NCBI RefSeq assembly: GCF_021129195.1
Contig: NZ_JAJOHW010000093.1
Span: 1 to 64,000, forward strand
DNA from: Chromobacterium aquaticum
GTDB lineage: Bacteria > Pseudomonadota > Gammaproteobacteria > Burkholderiales > Chromobacteriaceae
DNA: 64,000 nt
Reading direction: 5' to 3'
Shown here: positions 21,099-29,781 of the stretch, piece by piece
Numbering within the stretch: position 1 is the first letter of the stretch
How the letters are laid out: every line of letters starts with the position of its first letter
Position numbers and translations under genes: made by a program
Notes under the pieces: generated by a model
Databases searched by the model: none
Told to the model about the DNA's origin: nothing
Seen by the model: only the letters and a program-made list of their open reading frames with translations

Positions 21099-21578
21099 TC
21101 AGTCCGGGATTTCATTGGGATTGACGCGCGCTTGCTCCTCCGCGCCCATGCCCAGCTTGCCGCGGATGCAGCCGATATAACGGTTCACGTCCGGACCGCC
21201 GCCGTGGCGCTGCGCATGCCAGATCATTTCGCCCAGACAGTCCATCATTGAGTGTTGTGCCTGGTGCTCGCTGCCGTGGCGCAAGGCTAGCTGCGCATAC
21301 AAGGAACGGATGCCGAAGGGTTGGTCGATGGAGCGTTGTTCCTCTATCGCCACATGCAGGCCCAGATGCAGGAAGGGGTTGCTCTGGCCCATTTCCGGCG
21401 TCCACTCCTGTTCCATATACTGTTCCGGACGATCCAGAATGGCGTGATACTCCGGGTGGTCTATAAGAATGGGAAGCACCATCTTTTCCAGATCGGACAA
21501 GTCCGCGCCGGATTTGGATTTCTGCCAGGTGTCGAAAAAGAAGCGCCGGGCGTCTTGCCGGCTGGGATTGAACAACAT
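21099..21578 (-). CDS. DUF1841 family protein
   Basis: 159 residues, soluble, rich in Trp/His/Gln. The N-terminal F-N-P-S-R-x-x-x-R-x-F-F-x-x-x-W pattern and the central N-P-F-L-H-L-G-L-H stretch with E-Q and R-x-x-x-x-L match the DUF1841 family found in beta- and gammaproteobacteria. Function unknown. It is divergent from the glutathione peroxidase gene, with 57 bases between starts that must hold both promoters. Confidence 0.75.
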   Translation of the reverse strand: MLFNPSRQDARRFFFDTWQKSKSGADLSDLEKMVLPILIDHPEYHAILDRPEQYMEQEWTPEMGQSNPFLHLGLHVAIEEQRSIDQPFGIRSLYAQLALRHGSEHQAQHSMMDCLGEMIWHAQRHGGGPDVNRYIGCIRGKLGMGAEEQARVNPNEIPD

Positions 21579-21635
21579 TCGGATAGTGCCTGAGTGGATT
21601 CTCGGGAGCCCTTATTATACGAGACGGAGGTGGCC

Positions 21636-22121
21636 ATGACCACGCTTTACGATTTCTCCGCCGCGCGCATAGACGGCAGCGAGCAGCCGCTGTCGGCGTA
21701 CACCGGCCAAGTCGTCCTGGTGGTGAATACCGCCAGCGAGTGCGGTTATACCCGGCAATACGCTGGCTTGCAGGACTTGCAGCAAAGCCTGGGCGACCGC
21801 GGGCTGGTGGTGCTGGGTTTCCCCTGCAATCAGTTCGGCGGTCAGGAGCCGGGAGGCGAAGCCGAGATCGAGCGTTTTTGCCGGACACGCTTCGAGGTGA
21901 GTTTTCCCTTGTTCGCCAAGCTGGACGTCAACGGGCCGCGAGCGCACCCGCTATGGCGCTGGCTGACTCAGGCCGATTCCACCCATCCGCATCCTGTGAA
22001 ATGGAACTTCACCAAATTCCTGATCGATGGCAAGGGCAGGGTGCTCAAGCGTTACGAGCCGGCGGTGGAGCCGCATGAACTGCTGGAGGATATCAAGGCC
22101 TTGCTGCCTAGAGAGGACTGA
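21636..22121 (+). CDS. Glutathione peroxidase (cysteine type)
   Basis: Thiol peroxidase reducing hydroperoxides. 161 residues from the ATG at 21636 behind a GGAGG site; an in-frame ATG at 21594 is upstream but lacks a ribosome site. The active-site tetrad is visible: Cys36 in N-T-A-S-E-C-G-Y, Gln in P-C-N-Q-F-G-G-Q-E-P-G, and Trp/Asn in K-W-N-F-T-K-F. Cysteine replaces the selenocysteine of animal enzymes, as in other bacteria. It is probably thioredoxin- rather than glutathione-dependent, judging from relatives. Confidence 0.92.
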   Translation: MTTLYDFSAARIDGSEQPLSAYTGQVVLVVNTASECGYTRQYAGLQDLQQSLGDRGLVVLGFPCNQFGGQEPGGEAEIERFCRTRFEVSFPLFAKLDVNGPRAHPLWRWLTQADSTHPHPVKWNFTKFLIDGKGRVLKRYEPAVEPHELLEDIKALLPRED

Positions 22122-22153
22122 GACCCGCCGCTGGCGGCGGGTCCGGGCGGGCA

Positions 22154-22834
22154 TCAGCGCCGGCGGAAAATCACGTCCCACACGCCGTGGCCCAGCTTGA
22201 TGCCGCGGGCTTCAAACTTGGTCAGCGGGCGGTAGTCCGGGCGCGGCGCGTAGCCGTCGGCGCTGTTGGCCAGCAGCGGCTGGGCGCTGAAGACTTCCAT
22301 GATCTGCAGCGCGTAGTCTTCCCAGTCGGTGGCGGCGTGCAGGTAGCCACCGGGTTTGAGCTTGGTGATCAGCTTTTCCACCAGCGGCGCCTGGATCAGG
22401 CGGCGCTTGTTATGGCGTTTCTTGTGCCACGGGTCGGGGAAGAATATGTGCACGCCGTCCAGGCTGCCGTCGGCCAGCATATGGTCCAGCACCTCCACCG
22501 CGTCGTGGCGGATGATGCGCAGATTGCTCAATTCCTTTTCCGCGATCAGCTTGCACAGATTGCCGACGCCGGGCGAGTGCACTTCCACGCCAAGATAGTC
22601 CTTGTCCGGATTGGCCGCGGCGATTTCGGCGGTGGCGCCGCCCATGCCGAAGCCGATCTCCAGAATCTTGGGCGCCGCGCGACCGAAGGCCTGTTCCAGG
22701 TCGACGCGCTCGGGGCGGTATTCGATGCCCCAGCGCGGCATGCCTTCATCCATCGCGCGCTGTTGGCCGGGAGACAGGTGGCCTTGACGTAGTACAAAGC
22801 TGCGGATGGCGCGTTGAAATGCCGGATTTTCCAT
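22154..22834 (-). CDS. trmB: tRNA (guanine-N7-)-methyltransferase
   Basis: Forms m7G46 in the tRNA variable loop. 226 residues. SAM-binding E-I-G-F-G-M-G-G at about 57-64, and the family motifs [13 protein letters not shown] and T-D-W-E-x-Y follow in order. It converges with the glutathione peroxidase gene and is followed upstream on the same strand by the SDR protein gene. Confidence 0.96.
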   Translation of the reverse strand: MENPAFQRAIRSFVLRQGHLSPGQQRAMDEGMPRWGIEYRPERVDLEQAFGRAAPKILEIGFGMGGATAEIAAANPDKDYLGVEVHSPGVGNLCKLIAEKELSNLRIIRHDAVEVLDHMLADGSLDGVHIFFPDPWHKKRHNKRRLIQAPLVEKLITKLKPGGYLHAATDWEDYALQIMEVFSAQPLLANSADGYAPRPDYRPLTKFEARGIKLGHGVWDVIFRRR

Positions 22835-22872
22835 AGAGTGAAGCCTGCTGAAAACTCAAAAAAACCGCGATG

Positions 22873-23793
22873 TTACCGAATCTTGGCCGTCGAGGCGAGC
22901 ACGGCGGTGATGCGTTCCGGCGCTTGGGCCAGCGCGGCCAGATAGTCGGCGGTGCTTGGCCAGCGCAGCCGGGGTAGCAATTCGCTGCGCAGGCGTCGGT
23001 TGTCCAGCCGCCGCGATTCCGCCAGATAAGACCATAGACCCGCGGAGAGCTGGCTACGGACGGCGTCGCGGGGCAGCAGCGGCGGCAGTGGCAGCGTCAG
23101 AGTGGCGGATAGTTGGCGATACCAGGCGCTGACTTGCAGCGGTTGATCGTCGCAGGCATTGTAGACGCGGCTTCCGCCGCGGCATTGTTGCAGCGCCGCC
23201 ACGCAGGCGGCGGCGAGGTCGTCGGCGTGGATGTGGTTGCTCCAACTGTCTTCCTCGGGAACGATCAGCGGGGCCTGGGTGGCGAAGCGGCTCAGCGGCA
23301 GGCGCTCGTCAGCGTAAATGCCCGGCGCGCGCAACACCACGAGCTGGCTGCCGTGGGCGGCGGCGAAGCGGCGCAGCTGGGTCTCGGCGTCCAGCCGACG
23401 CCAGGCGCGGTCGTTGCGCGGACGGGGGCGGGCGCTTTCGTTCAGCCAGGCGCCACCGGCGTCGCCGTACACGCCGCTGGTGCTGATGTAGACCAAGCGC
23501 TGTGGTATCCTGCAACCTTTTGCCAACGCAGACAACAACTTGCGCATGCGCAAGTCCTTGCGGCCGGTTTCCTGGGGGGGAGCGGTCAGCAATAGATCGT
23601 CGGCCAGGCCGGCCAGCCGGCGCAAAGAGGCGGGATGGTCCAGGTCGCCGCGGATGGGCGTGACGCCCTGACGGCGCAGTTCCGCCGCCGCGGCGCTGGA
23701 GCGGCATAGCGCCAGTACCCGCCAGTGGCGGACCAGTTCAGGCAGGGCGCGGCGCGCGACATCGCCGGCGCTGATGATCAGCAAGGTTCGCAT
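22873..23793 (-). CDS. NAD(P)-binding SDR/epimerase-like protein (YeeZ-like)
   Basis: 306-residue Rossmann-fold protein of the extended/atypical SDR type. A short N-terminal strand leads into a modified glycine motif, S-A-G-D-V-A-R; Y-I-S-T-S-G-V-Y-G-D is at about 100-110, and a substrate-binding half follows. I choose ATG 23793; an ATG three codons upstream (23802) is equally possible and neither has a good ribosome site. TACAAT at 23806-23801 on this strand could be a -10 element, which would make the mRNA nearly leaderless. Specific reaction unknown. Confidence 0.7.
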   Translation of the reverse strand: MRTLLIISAGDVARRALPELVRHWRVLALCRSSAAAAELRRQGVTPIRGDLDHPASLRRLAGLADDLLLTAPPQETGRKDLRMRKLLSALAKGCRIPQRLVYISTSGVYGDAGGAWLNESARPRPRNDRAWRRLDAETQLRRFAAAHGSQLVVLRAPGIYADERLPLSRFATQAPLIVPEEDSWSNHIHADDLAAACVAALQQCRGGSRVYNACDDQPLQVSAWYRQLSATLTLPLPPLLPRDAVRSQLSAGLWSYLAESRRLDNRRLRSELLPRLRWPSTADYLAALAQAPERITAVLASTAKIR

Positions 23794-23831
23794 AGTGCGC
23801 ATTGTAGCCAGATATCGAGTAGAGGAAATAG

Positions 23832-24860
23832 ATGACAGCGCAGGTGAAAGTGCTCCCCAGTGGGCACACATTTGGCGTCGAGCCGCATGAAACTGTTTTG
23901 GAGGCGGCGCTGCGCCAGGGCGTGGGCCTGCCCTACGGCTGCCGTGACGGCGCCTGCGGCGCTTGCAAGGGTAAAGTGCTGGAAGGCGAAGTGAGCCAGG
24001 ACGGTTACCAGGAAAAAGCCTTGACCGAGGCAGAGCGCGCCCAGGGCATGGCGCTGTTCTGTTGTTCCCGGCCGCAGGGCGACATCACCATCGAGGCGCG
24101 CGAAGTGGCCGGCGCCGGCGATATCCAGATCAAGACCCTGCCGTGCCGCGTCGAGAAGATAGAGAAGATCCACGACGTGGCGGTGCTCAAGCTCAAGCTG
24201 CCGGTGTCGGAGCGCCTGCAGTTCAAGGCGGGTCAATACATCGACATCCTGATGAAGGATGGCAAGAAGCGTAGCTTCTCCATCGCCAATGCGCCGCACG
24301 ACGACGCGTTTCTGGAACTGCATATCCGTCACCAGCCCGGTGGTTCCTTCTCCGATTATGTGTTCAGCCAGATGAAGGAGCGCGAGATCATGCGCTTCAA
24401 GGGACCGCTGGGTTCCTTCTTCCTGCGCGAGGATTCCGACAAGCCCATCATCTTCGTTGCCAGCGGCACCGGTTTCGCGCCGGTCAAGGGCATTATCGAA
24501 CACGCGATCCACAGCGGCATCCAACGCGAGATGGTGTTCTACTGGGGCGCGCGCACCAAGGCCGACCTTTATATGGCCGAACTGGCCGGTGGTTGGCAGG
24601 CACAGAACCCCAACATCACCTTCATCCCGGTGCTGTCCGACGCGCTGCCTGGCGACGAGTGGGCGGGCCGCGTCGGCTTTGTTCACCAGGCGGTGCTGGA
24701 AGACTTCGCCGATCTGTCCGGTTACCAGGTCTATGCCTGCGGCGCGCCGGTCATGGTGGAGGCGGCGCATGGCAGCTTCACCCGCGAGTGCGGCTTGCCG
24801 GAAGATGAGTTCTTCTCCGACGCCTTCTTCCTGTCCAAGGACATGAGCGGCAGCAAGTAA
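23832..24860 (+). CDS. Ferredoxin-NAD(P)H reductase fusion (CDP-6-deoxy-delta-3,4-glucoseen reductase-like)
   Basis: 342 residues. The N-terminal plant-type 2Fe-2S domain has Cys37, Cys42, Cys45 and Cys77; an FAD-binding domain with R-S-F-S-I-A-N near 150 and an NAD-binding domain starting about I-F-V-A-S-G-T-G-F-A-P follow. Databases often call this family CDP-6-deoxy-glucoseen reductase, but no deoxysugar genes are nearby, so a general electron-transfer role (feeding an oxygenase or reductase) is as likely. Its start lies 38 bases from that of the divergent SDR gene. A terminator follows. Confidence 0.8.
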   Translation: MTAQVKVLPSGHTFGVEPHETVLEAALRQGVGLPYGCRDGACGACKGKVLEGEVSQDGYQEKALTEAERAQGMALFCCSRPQGDITIEAREVAGAGDIQIKTLPCRVEKIEKIHDVAVLKLKLPVSERLQFKAGQYIDILMKDGKKRSFSIANAPHDDAFLELHIRHQPGGSFSDYVFSQMKEREIMRFKGPLGSFFLREDSDKPIIFVASGTGFAPVKGIIEHAIHSGIQREMVFYWGARTKADLYMAELAGGWQAQNPNITFIPVLSDALPGDEWAGRVGFVHQAVLEDFADLSGYQVYACGAPVMVEAAHGSFTRECGLPEDEFFSDAFFLSKDMSGSK

Positions 24861-24957
24861 GGGAATGACAGCGGACGTTTTTTTATGTGCCGACGTCGCG
24901 AACTGTATTGCTGAATTTAAAACTGTAATGATCTAAATTACTGATTTTTCAGAAAAG

Positions 24958-24986
24958 AGCCCTTGGCGATAGCCAAGGGCTTTGTT
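24958..24986 (+). terminator. Terminator of the ferredoxin reductase gene
   Basis: AGCCCTTGGC (24958-24967), GATA loop, complement at 24972-24981, then TTTG. It lies about 100 bases after the stop codon. Confidence 0.7.
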
Positions 24987-25020
24987 ATTTGTCTTGCATC
25001 AAATTTACGAATAATGCCGT

Positions 25021-25061
25021 TTGATTTGGGTCAATGGATTCCAGGCAGGACTGGCTAAGAT
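25021..25061 (+). promoter_or_regulatory. Anr/FNR-type promoter of the DUF3149 gene
   Basis: TTGATTTGGGTCAA at 25021-25034 matches the FNR/Anr palindrome TTGAT-N4-ATCAA with one change. A TAAGAT -10 element is at 25056-25061, 21 bases after the box, within one base of class II FNR spacing. Predicted start near 25068. Confidence 0.6.
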
Positions 25062-25110
25062 GAGGGTCAAGAAACCTACATGGGGCATGGCCCCGGATTA
25101 AGGAGTAGCG

Positions 25111-25239
25111 ATGGAACTTCTGACTCTGCTTCTCTCCGACGACGTCGGTATTTTGAGCCTGGTGACCATTGTGGTGACCACGCTGGTGGTGTTGGGCGCT
25201 TTGGTGGCGATTTTCAAGAATGTGAAAAAGCCGGAATAG
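25111..25239 (+). CDS. 42-residue membrane microprotein, DUF3149-like
   Basis: Too short for usual gene finders but well supported: ATG at 25111 behind AAGGAG, 42 codons, TAG at 25237. A short N-terminal segment with Asp-Asp-Val-Gly, then one membrane helix (about residues 13-35), then a charged tail with Phe-Lys-Asn-Val-Lys-Lys. This is the size and layout of DUF3149 proteins, function unknown. An Anr/FNR-type promoter lies upstream and a strong terminator 49 bases downstream, so it is a monocistronic unit. It sits just ahead of the arginine deiminase operon. Confidence 0.75.
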   Translation: MELLTLLLSDDVGILSLVTIVVTTLVVLGALVAIFKNVKKPE

Positions 25240-25287
25240 GGCGTCCACCTGGACAGTCTTTAATCAATCCTCTTGATGTGTGTGTTG

Positions 25288-25323
25288 GTGGATGCGGTGG
25301 TGGGCCGCATCCACTTTTTTTTT
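25288..25323 (+). terminator. Terminator of the DUF3149 gene
   Basis: GTGGATGCGG (25288-25297) with CCGCATCCAC (25305-25314), then nine Ts. Very strong. Confidence 0.85.
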
Positions 25324-25534
25324 GCTCCGTCGCTCAGCATTCATGCTTTGCCTGCACTTGCCGCTTTTCTTGCCTTGTTCCAAATATCGGCTGGCTGCTG
25401 GCTGATTCCCCCTCCGACACCAAGCGTGCTTTTTCCGTTTTGATGATTCCATTGCCGGCTGATATTGCGTTTTATTTATAAGAAAAATTAAATTCATAGT
25501 TAATTAACTATTTTGTGCGCAGCAACATGGATTG

Positions 25535-25560
25535 CCCTGCTATTTGGGAGCAGGGCTTTT
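25535..25560 (+). terminator. Orphan terminator-like hairpin in the arc upstream region
   Basis: The 508-base gap between the DUF3149 gene and arcD holds, besides the first terminator, an AT-rich block (about 25465-25515) and then GCCCTGCT (25535-25542) paired with AGCAGGGC (25550-25557) and TTT. No gene ends here, so it may close a short RNA starting in the AT-rich block. Stretch 25324-25464 shows nothing I can name. Confidence 0.45.
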
Positions 25561-25614
25561 ATAAAGCTTTTGTTCTATTGTCCGTATGGGGCGGATGCGA
25601 TGTAACAGCGCTAT

Positions 25615-25628
25615 TTGACGCAGGTCAA
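25615..25628 (+). promoter_or_regulatory. Anr/FNR box upstream of arcDABC
   Basis: TTGACGCAGGTCAA, a perfect palindrome TTGAC-N4-GTCAA, centred at 25621.5 and 126 bases before arcD. Arc operons of Pseudomonas are activated by Anr at such a site. No good -10 lies at class II distance; TATACC at 25669-25674 would place the box about 60 bases upstream of the start (class I). Confidence 0.65.
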
Positions 25629-25747
25629 ACGGATGTTCGACTGTTCTGGCGATGACTAAATCCGGGGTATACCATTGTCTCAGATGATAAGAATTTAATT
25701 ATATAACAACAGATTTGCAGGTTAATGTACTCTCACGGAGAACGAAA

Positions 25748-27187
25748 ATGTCTACGGAAACTGAAACCCAAGGCGGCGGCGCTCCCAAGCTCAAGCTTGG
25801 CGCGCTGACCGCTCTGGTGGTGGGCTCCATGATCGGCGGCGGTATCTTCTCATTGCCGCAGAACATGGCCGCGGGCGCCGGAGCCGGCGCCATCCTGATC
25901 GGTTGGGTCATCACCTTCTTCGGGATGCTGACCCTGGCATTCGCCTTCCAGATGTTGGCCAATCGCAAGCCGGAAGTGGAAGGCGGCGTGTATGGCTACG
26001 CCAAGGCGGGCTTCGGCAACTACATGGGCTTCAACTCGGCCTGGGGTTACTGGATTTCGGCCTGGATCGGCAATGTGTCCTACTTTGTGGTGATGTTCTC
26101 GGCGCTGGCCTTCTGGTTCCCGGTGTTCGGCGAGGGCAATACCACCACCGCCATCGTCTGCGCGTCCATCCTGTTGTGGGCCTTGCACTTCCTGGTGCTG
26201 CGCGGCGTGCATGGCGCGGCCTTCATCAACACCATTACCACCGTGGCCAAGCTGGTGCCGCTGGCGCTGTTCATCCTGCTGGTCATTTTCGCCTTCAAGG
26301 TGGAGACCTTTAATCTGGACTTCTGGGGTTCGGCCAAGCTCGGCTCGGTCGTTGATCAGGTCAAGAGCACCATGCTGGTGACGGTGTGGGTGTTCATCGG
26401 CATCGAAGGCGCGTCGATGTTCTCCAGCCGTGCGGAAAACATGAAAGAAGTGGGCAAGGCCACCGTGATCGGCTTCCTGCTGACCATCGCCCTGCTGGTT
26501 GCGGTATCGGTGCTGTCGCTGGGCGTGATGTCCCAGACTGAATTGGCCGCGCTGAAGAACCCGTCCACCGCTTATGTGCTGGAAAAAGCCATCGGTCCCT
26601 GGGGCGCCAACCTGATGAACGCGGGTCTGGTGATTTCGGTGGGCGGCGCGCTGCTAGCCTGGACGCTGCTGGCTTCCGAAGCGCCCTACCTGGCGGGCAA
26701 GGACGGCGTGATGCCCAAAGTGTTCGGCACCACCAATGCCAATGGCTCCCCGGCCGCCTCGCTGTGGCTGACCAACGGCCTGATCCAACTGTTCTTGATC
26801 ATCACGCTGTTCAGCTCCGCGGGCTACCTGGCGCTGCTGTCGCTGGCCACCTCGATGATTCTGATTCCCTACCTGTTGTGTGCCGGCTATGCCTTGCTGG
26901 TGGCCAAGCGCGGTGAAGGCTACGCCCAGGGCGAGTCCAGCGGCAAAGAGTTCAGCATCGCTGCCATCGCCTCGGTCTACGGCATCTGGCTGATCTACGC
27001 CGCCGGCCTGAAGTATCTGTTCCTGTCCATGGTGCTGTACGCCCCGGGCCTGCTGTTCTACCTGTGGGCTCGCAAGGAACGCGGCGAGAAAGCATTCACC
27101 GGCGCCGAAGCGGTACTGGCGGCACTGATAGTAGTGGCGGGCTTGTTCGCCGCCTATGAACTGGCTACCGGAGCGCTGACGCTCTAA
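25748..27187 (+). CDS. arcD: Arginine/ornithine antiporter ArcD
   Basis: Exchanges extracellular arginine for ornithine during arginine fermentation. 479 residues from ATG 25748, which has ACGGAGA upstream; an in-frame start at 25715 lacks a ribosome site. Twelve or so membrane segments, beginning with the APC-superfamily G-S-M-I-G-G-G-I-F motif at about residues 25-33. First gene of the arcDABC operon, the order known from Pseudomonas. Followed by an 84-base gap with a GGAGGC/GCCTCC hairpin before arcA. Confidence 0.95.
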   Translation: MSTETETQGGGAPKLKLGALTALVVGSMIGGGIFSLPQNMAAGAGAGAILIGWVITFFGMLTLAFAFQMLANRKPEVEGGVYGYAKAGFGNYMGFNSAWGYWISAWIGNVSYFVVMFSALAFWFPVFGEGNTTTAIVCASILLWALHFLVLRGVHGAAFINTITTVAKLVPLALFILLVIFAFKVETFNLDFWGSAKLGSVVDQVKSTMLVTVWVFIGIEGASMFSSRAENMKEVGKATVIGFLLTIALLVAVSVLSLGVMSQTELAALKNPSTAYVLEKAIGPWGANLMNAGLVISVGGALLAWTLLASEAPYLAGKDGVMPKVFGTTNANGSPAASLWLTNGLIQLFLIITLFSSAGYLALLSLATSMILIPYLLCAGYALLVAKRGEGYAQGESSGKEFSIAAIASVYGIWLIYAAGLKYLFLSMVLYAPGLLFYLWARKERGEKAFTGAEAVLAALIVVAGLFAAYELATGALTL

Positions 27188-27271
27188 GCCGGAACCCTGT
27201 AGCAGATTACCGGAGGCGCGCGAGATCCACGGGCCTCCACCAGCTCCCCCAATATCATTAAGGAGTTTGTC

Positions 27272-28504
27272 ATGACCAAGTTTGGTGTTCATTCCGAGTG
27301 CGGCAAGTTGCGAACTGTGATGGTGTGCCGTCCTGGCCTGGCGCATAAGCGCCTGACCCCGGACAACTGCCACGGCCTGTTGTTCGATGACGTGATCTGG
27401 GTGGAACGCGCACAAAAAGACCATGCTTACATGGTCGAGCAAATGCGCTCCCGCGGCATCGAAGTGGTGGAAGTGCATGAGGCGCTGGCCAAGGTATTGG
27501 ATGACAAGGCTTCCCGCGCCTGGATCCTGGATCGCAAGGTCAAGGCCGACAACGTAGGTATCGGCATGCTGCACGATCTGCGCAGCTGGCTGGATGAAAT
27601 GCCGTCTTCACAACTGGCCGAGCACATGGTGGGCGGTATCGCCAAGTTCGAACTGCCATTCGACCCGAAAGGCCTGTTCGGCGGCTATCTGGACCAGTCC
27701 GAGTTCGTGCTGCCGCCGGTGCCGAACAGCCTGTTCCAGCGCGACCCGTCTTGCTGGATCTATGAGGGCGTGACGCTGAACCCGATGTACTGGCCGGCTC
27801 GCCGTCAGGAAACCCTGATCCTGCAATCCATCTACAAATTCCATCCGATGTTCGCCGGCAAGGTGAAAGTATGGTGGGGTGACTGCGACCAGGAACATGG
27901 CCCGGCCACGCTGGAAGGCGGCGACGTGATGCCTATCGGCAACGGCGTGGTGCTGATCGGCATGGGCGAACGCACCAGCCCGCAGGCCGTGGTGCAAGTG
28001 GCCAAGCGCGTGCTGGGCAAGGAAGGCGGCGCCACTCGCGTGATCGCTTGCCAGATGCCTAAGTCCCGCGCGGCGATGCACCTGGACACCGTGTTCAGCT
28101 TCCTCGACATCGACCTGCTGTCGCTGTTCCCGGACGTGGTGGACGACATCACTTGCACCAGTATGTACGCCGGTGATCGTGAAGGTGAAATCCGTTTCGA
28201 ACGCCACGAAGGCGTGCACCTGGTGGAAGTGGTGCGCCAGGCGCTGGGTCTCAAGGAAATCCGCGTGATCCAGACCGGCGGCGACGCCTACCAGCGCGAA
28301 CGCGAGCAGTGGGACGACGGCAACAACGTGGTGGCGCTGGATCGCCGCGTGGTGGTGGCTTATGACCGCAACACCTACACCAACCGCCTGATGCGCGAGC
28401 ATGGCGTGGAAGTGATCGAGATTCCGGCTTCCGAGCTGGGCCGCGGCCGCGGCGGCGGTCACTGCATGACCTGCCCGATCACTCGCGACGAAGTGAAACT
28501 GTAA
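27272..28504 (+). CDS. arcA: Arginine deiminase
   Basis: Hydrolyses arginine to citrulline and ammonia. 410 residues. Active-site motifs: F-x-R-D-P near 155 (N-S-L-F-Q-R-D-P), H-x-E-G-x-D-type segments, and nucleophile Cys398 in G-G-G-H-C-M-T-C-P close to the C-terminus. ATG at 27272 behind AAGGAG. The released ammonia raises cytoplasmic pH, and the pathway yields ATP through ArcC. Confidence 0.97.
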   Translation: MTKFGVHSECGKLRTVMVCRPGLAHKRLTPDNCHGLLFDDVIWVERAQKDHAYMVEQMRSRGIEVVEVHEALAKVLDDKASRAWILDRKVKADNVGIGMLHDLRSWLDEMPSSQLAEHMVGGIAKFELPFDPKGLFGGYLDQSEFVLPPVPNSLFQRDPSCWIYEGVTLNPMYWPARRQETLILQSIYKFHPMFAGKVKVWWGDCDQEHGPATLEGGDVMPIGNGVVLIGMGERTSPQAVVQVAKRVLGKEGGATRVIACQMPKSRAAMHLDTVFSFLDIDLLSLFPDVVDDITCTSMYAGDREGEIRFERHEGVHLVEVVRQALGLKEIRVIQTGGDAYQREREQWDDGNNVVALDRRVVVAYDRNTYTNRLMREHGVEVIEIPASELGRGRGGGHCMTCPITRDEVKL

Positions 28505-28518
28505 TTCAGCTGTAGTGT

Positions 28519-28540
28519 CCCGGCCGCGGGCGCGGCCGGG
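28519..28540 (+). promoter_or_regulatory. Intercistronic hairpin arcA-arcB
   Basis: Nine-base-pair GC stem (28519-28527 with 28532-28540), 15 bases after the arcA stop, no T run. Likely a barrier to exonucleases or an RNA processing site rather than a terminator. Confidence 0.55.
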
Positions 28541-28637
28541 AGGAAAACCCAAGATTCATGTGCAAAAAGACAGGTTGACCGCCGGTTTCCCCGGAAACGA
28601 CGGCCGGCTTGCCCAGACTCTAATCAGGAGCAATATC

Positions 28638-29648
28638 ATGGCTTTCAATCTGCGCAACCGTAACTTCCTCCGCATGCTGGACTTCACCCCGCGCGAAATC
28701 CGCTACATGCTCGACCTGGCCCGCGACCTGAAGCGCGCCAAGTACACCGGCACCGAACAGCAGCACCTGAAGGGCAAGAACATCGCCCTGATCTTTGAAA
28801 AAACCTCTACCCGCACCCGTTGCGCGTTTGAAGTGGCCTGCTACGACCAGGGCGCCAACGTGACTTACCTTGGGCCGTCCGGTTCGCAAATCGGCATCAA
28901 GGAATCGATGAAGGATACCGCCCGCGTGTTGGGCCGCATGTACGACGCGATCGAATACCGCGGCTTCGACCAGCACATGGTGGAAACCGAGCTGGCCAAG
29001 TTCGCCGGCGTGCCGGTATACAACGGCCTGACCGATGAATGGCACCCGACCCAGATGCTGGCCGACGTGCTGACCATGTGGGAAAACAGCGACAAGCCCA
29101 TCTCCCAGATCAGCTACACCTACCTGGGCGACGCCCGCAACAATATGGGCAACTCCCTGCTGGTGATCGGCGCCAAGCTGGGCATGGACGTGCGCATCGG
29201 CGCGCCCAAGCACCTGTGGCCGACCGACGAACTGGTTGCTCAGTGCCGTGAAATCGCCGCCAAGACCGGCGCGCGCATCACCTTGACCGAAGATGCCAAG
29301 GCCGCGGTCAAGGGCACCGACTTCATCCACACCGACGTATGGGTGTCCATGGGCGAGCCGGCCGAAGTCTGGGCCGAACGCATCAAGCTGCTGAAGCCTT
29401 ACCAAGTGAACGCCGCGCTGATGGCCGCCGCCGAAAACCTGCAAGTGAAGTTCATGCACTGCCTGCCGGCCTACCACAACAGCGAAACCAAGGTGGGCAA
29501 GGAAATCGCCGCGCAATACCCGGACCTGGCCAACGGCATCGAAGTGACCGAGGATGTATTCGAGTCCGAAGCTTGCATCGCCTTCGAGCAGGCGGAGAAC
29601 CGCATGCACACCATCAAGGCCATCCTGGTGGCCACGCTGGGCGATTGA
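28638..29648 (+). CDS. arcB: Ornithine carbamoyltransferase, catabolic
   Basis: Phosphorolyses citrulline to ornithine and carbamoyl phosphate in the arginine deiminase pathway. 336 residues from ATG 28638 (site CAGGAG). Carbamoyl-phosphate motif S-T-R-T-R at about residues 56-60, F-M-H-C-L-P-A-Y-H near 270, and the usual two-domain length. Its place between arcA and arcC marks it as the catabolic rather than the biosynthetic (argF) isozyme. Confidence 0.96.
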   Translation: MAFNLRNRNFLRMLDFTPREIRYMLDLARDLKRAKYTGTEQQHLKGKNIALIFEKTSTRTRCAFEVACYDQGANVTYLGPSGSQIGIKESMKDTARVLGRMYDAIEYRGFDQHMVETELAKFAGVPVYNGLTDEWHPTQMLADVLTMWENSDKPISQISYTYLGDARNNMGNSLLVIGAKLGMDVRIGAPKHLWPTDELVAQCREIAAKTGARITLTEDAKAAVKGTDFIHTDVWVSMGEPAEVWAERIKLLKPYQVNAALMAAAENLQVKFMHCLPAYHNSETKVGKEIAAQYPDLANGIEVTEDVFESEACIAFEQAENRMHTIKAILVATLGD

Positions 29649-29680
29649 TCCGGCCCTAGGCATCCCTAGCTGCACTTTTG

Positions 29681-29716
29681 CCGGCCAAGGCTTCCCTGAC
29701 CGGGAACCTTGGCCGG
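29681..29716 (+). promoter_or_regulatory. Strong intercistronic hairpin arcB-arcC
   Basis: Fifteen base pairs with one bulge: 29681-29690 with 29707-29716, then 29692-29696 with 29702-29706. It is followed by TTTCAC, so it may terminate a fraction of transcripts and protect the arcDAB message. Confidence 0.6.
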
Positions 29717-29781
29717 TTTCACATCAAGAACGCGGCTCGCCGTTGCAAATGGCGGGCGCGGCAGTAAAAAAGGAACAGAAT

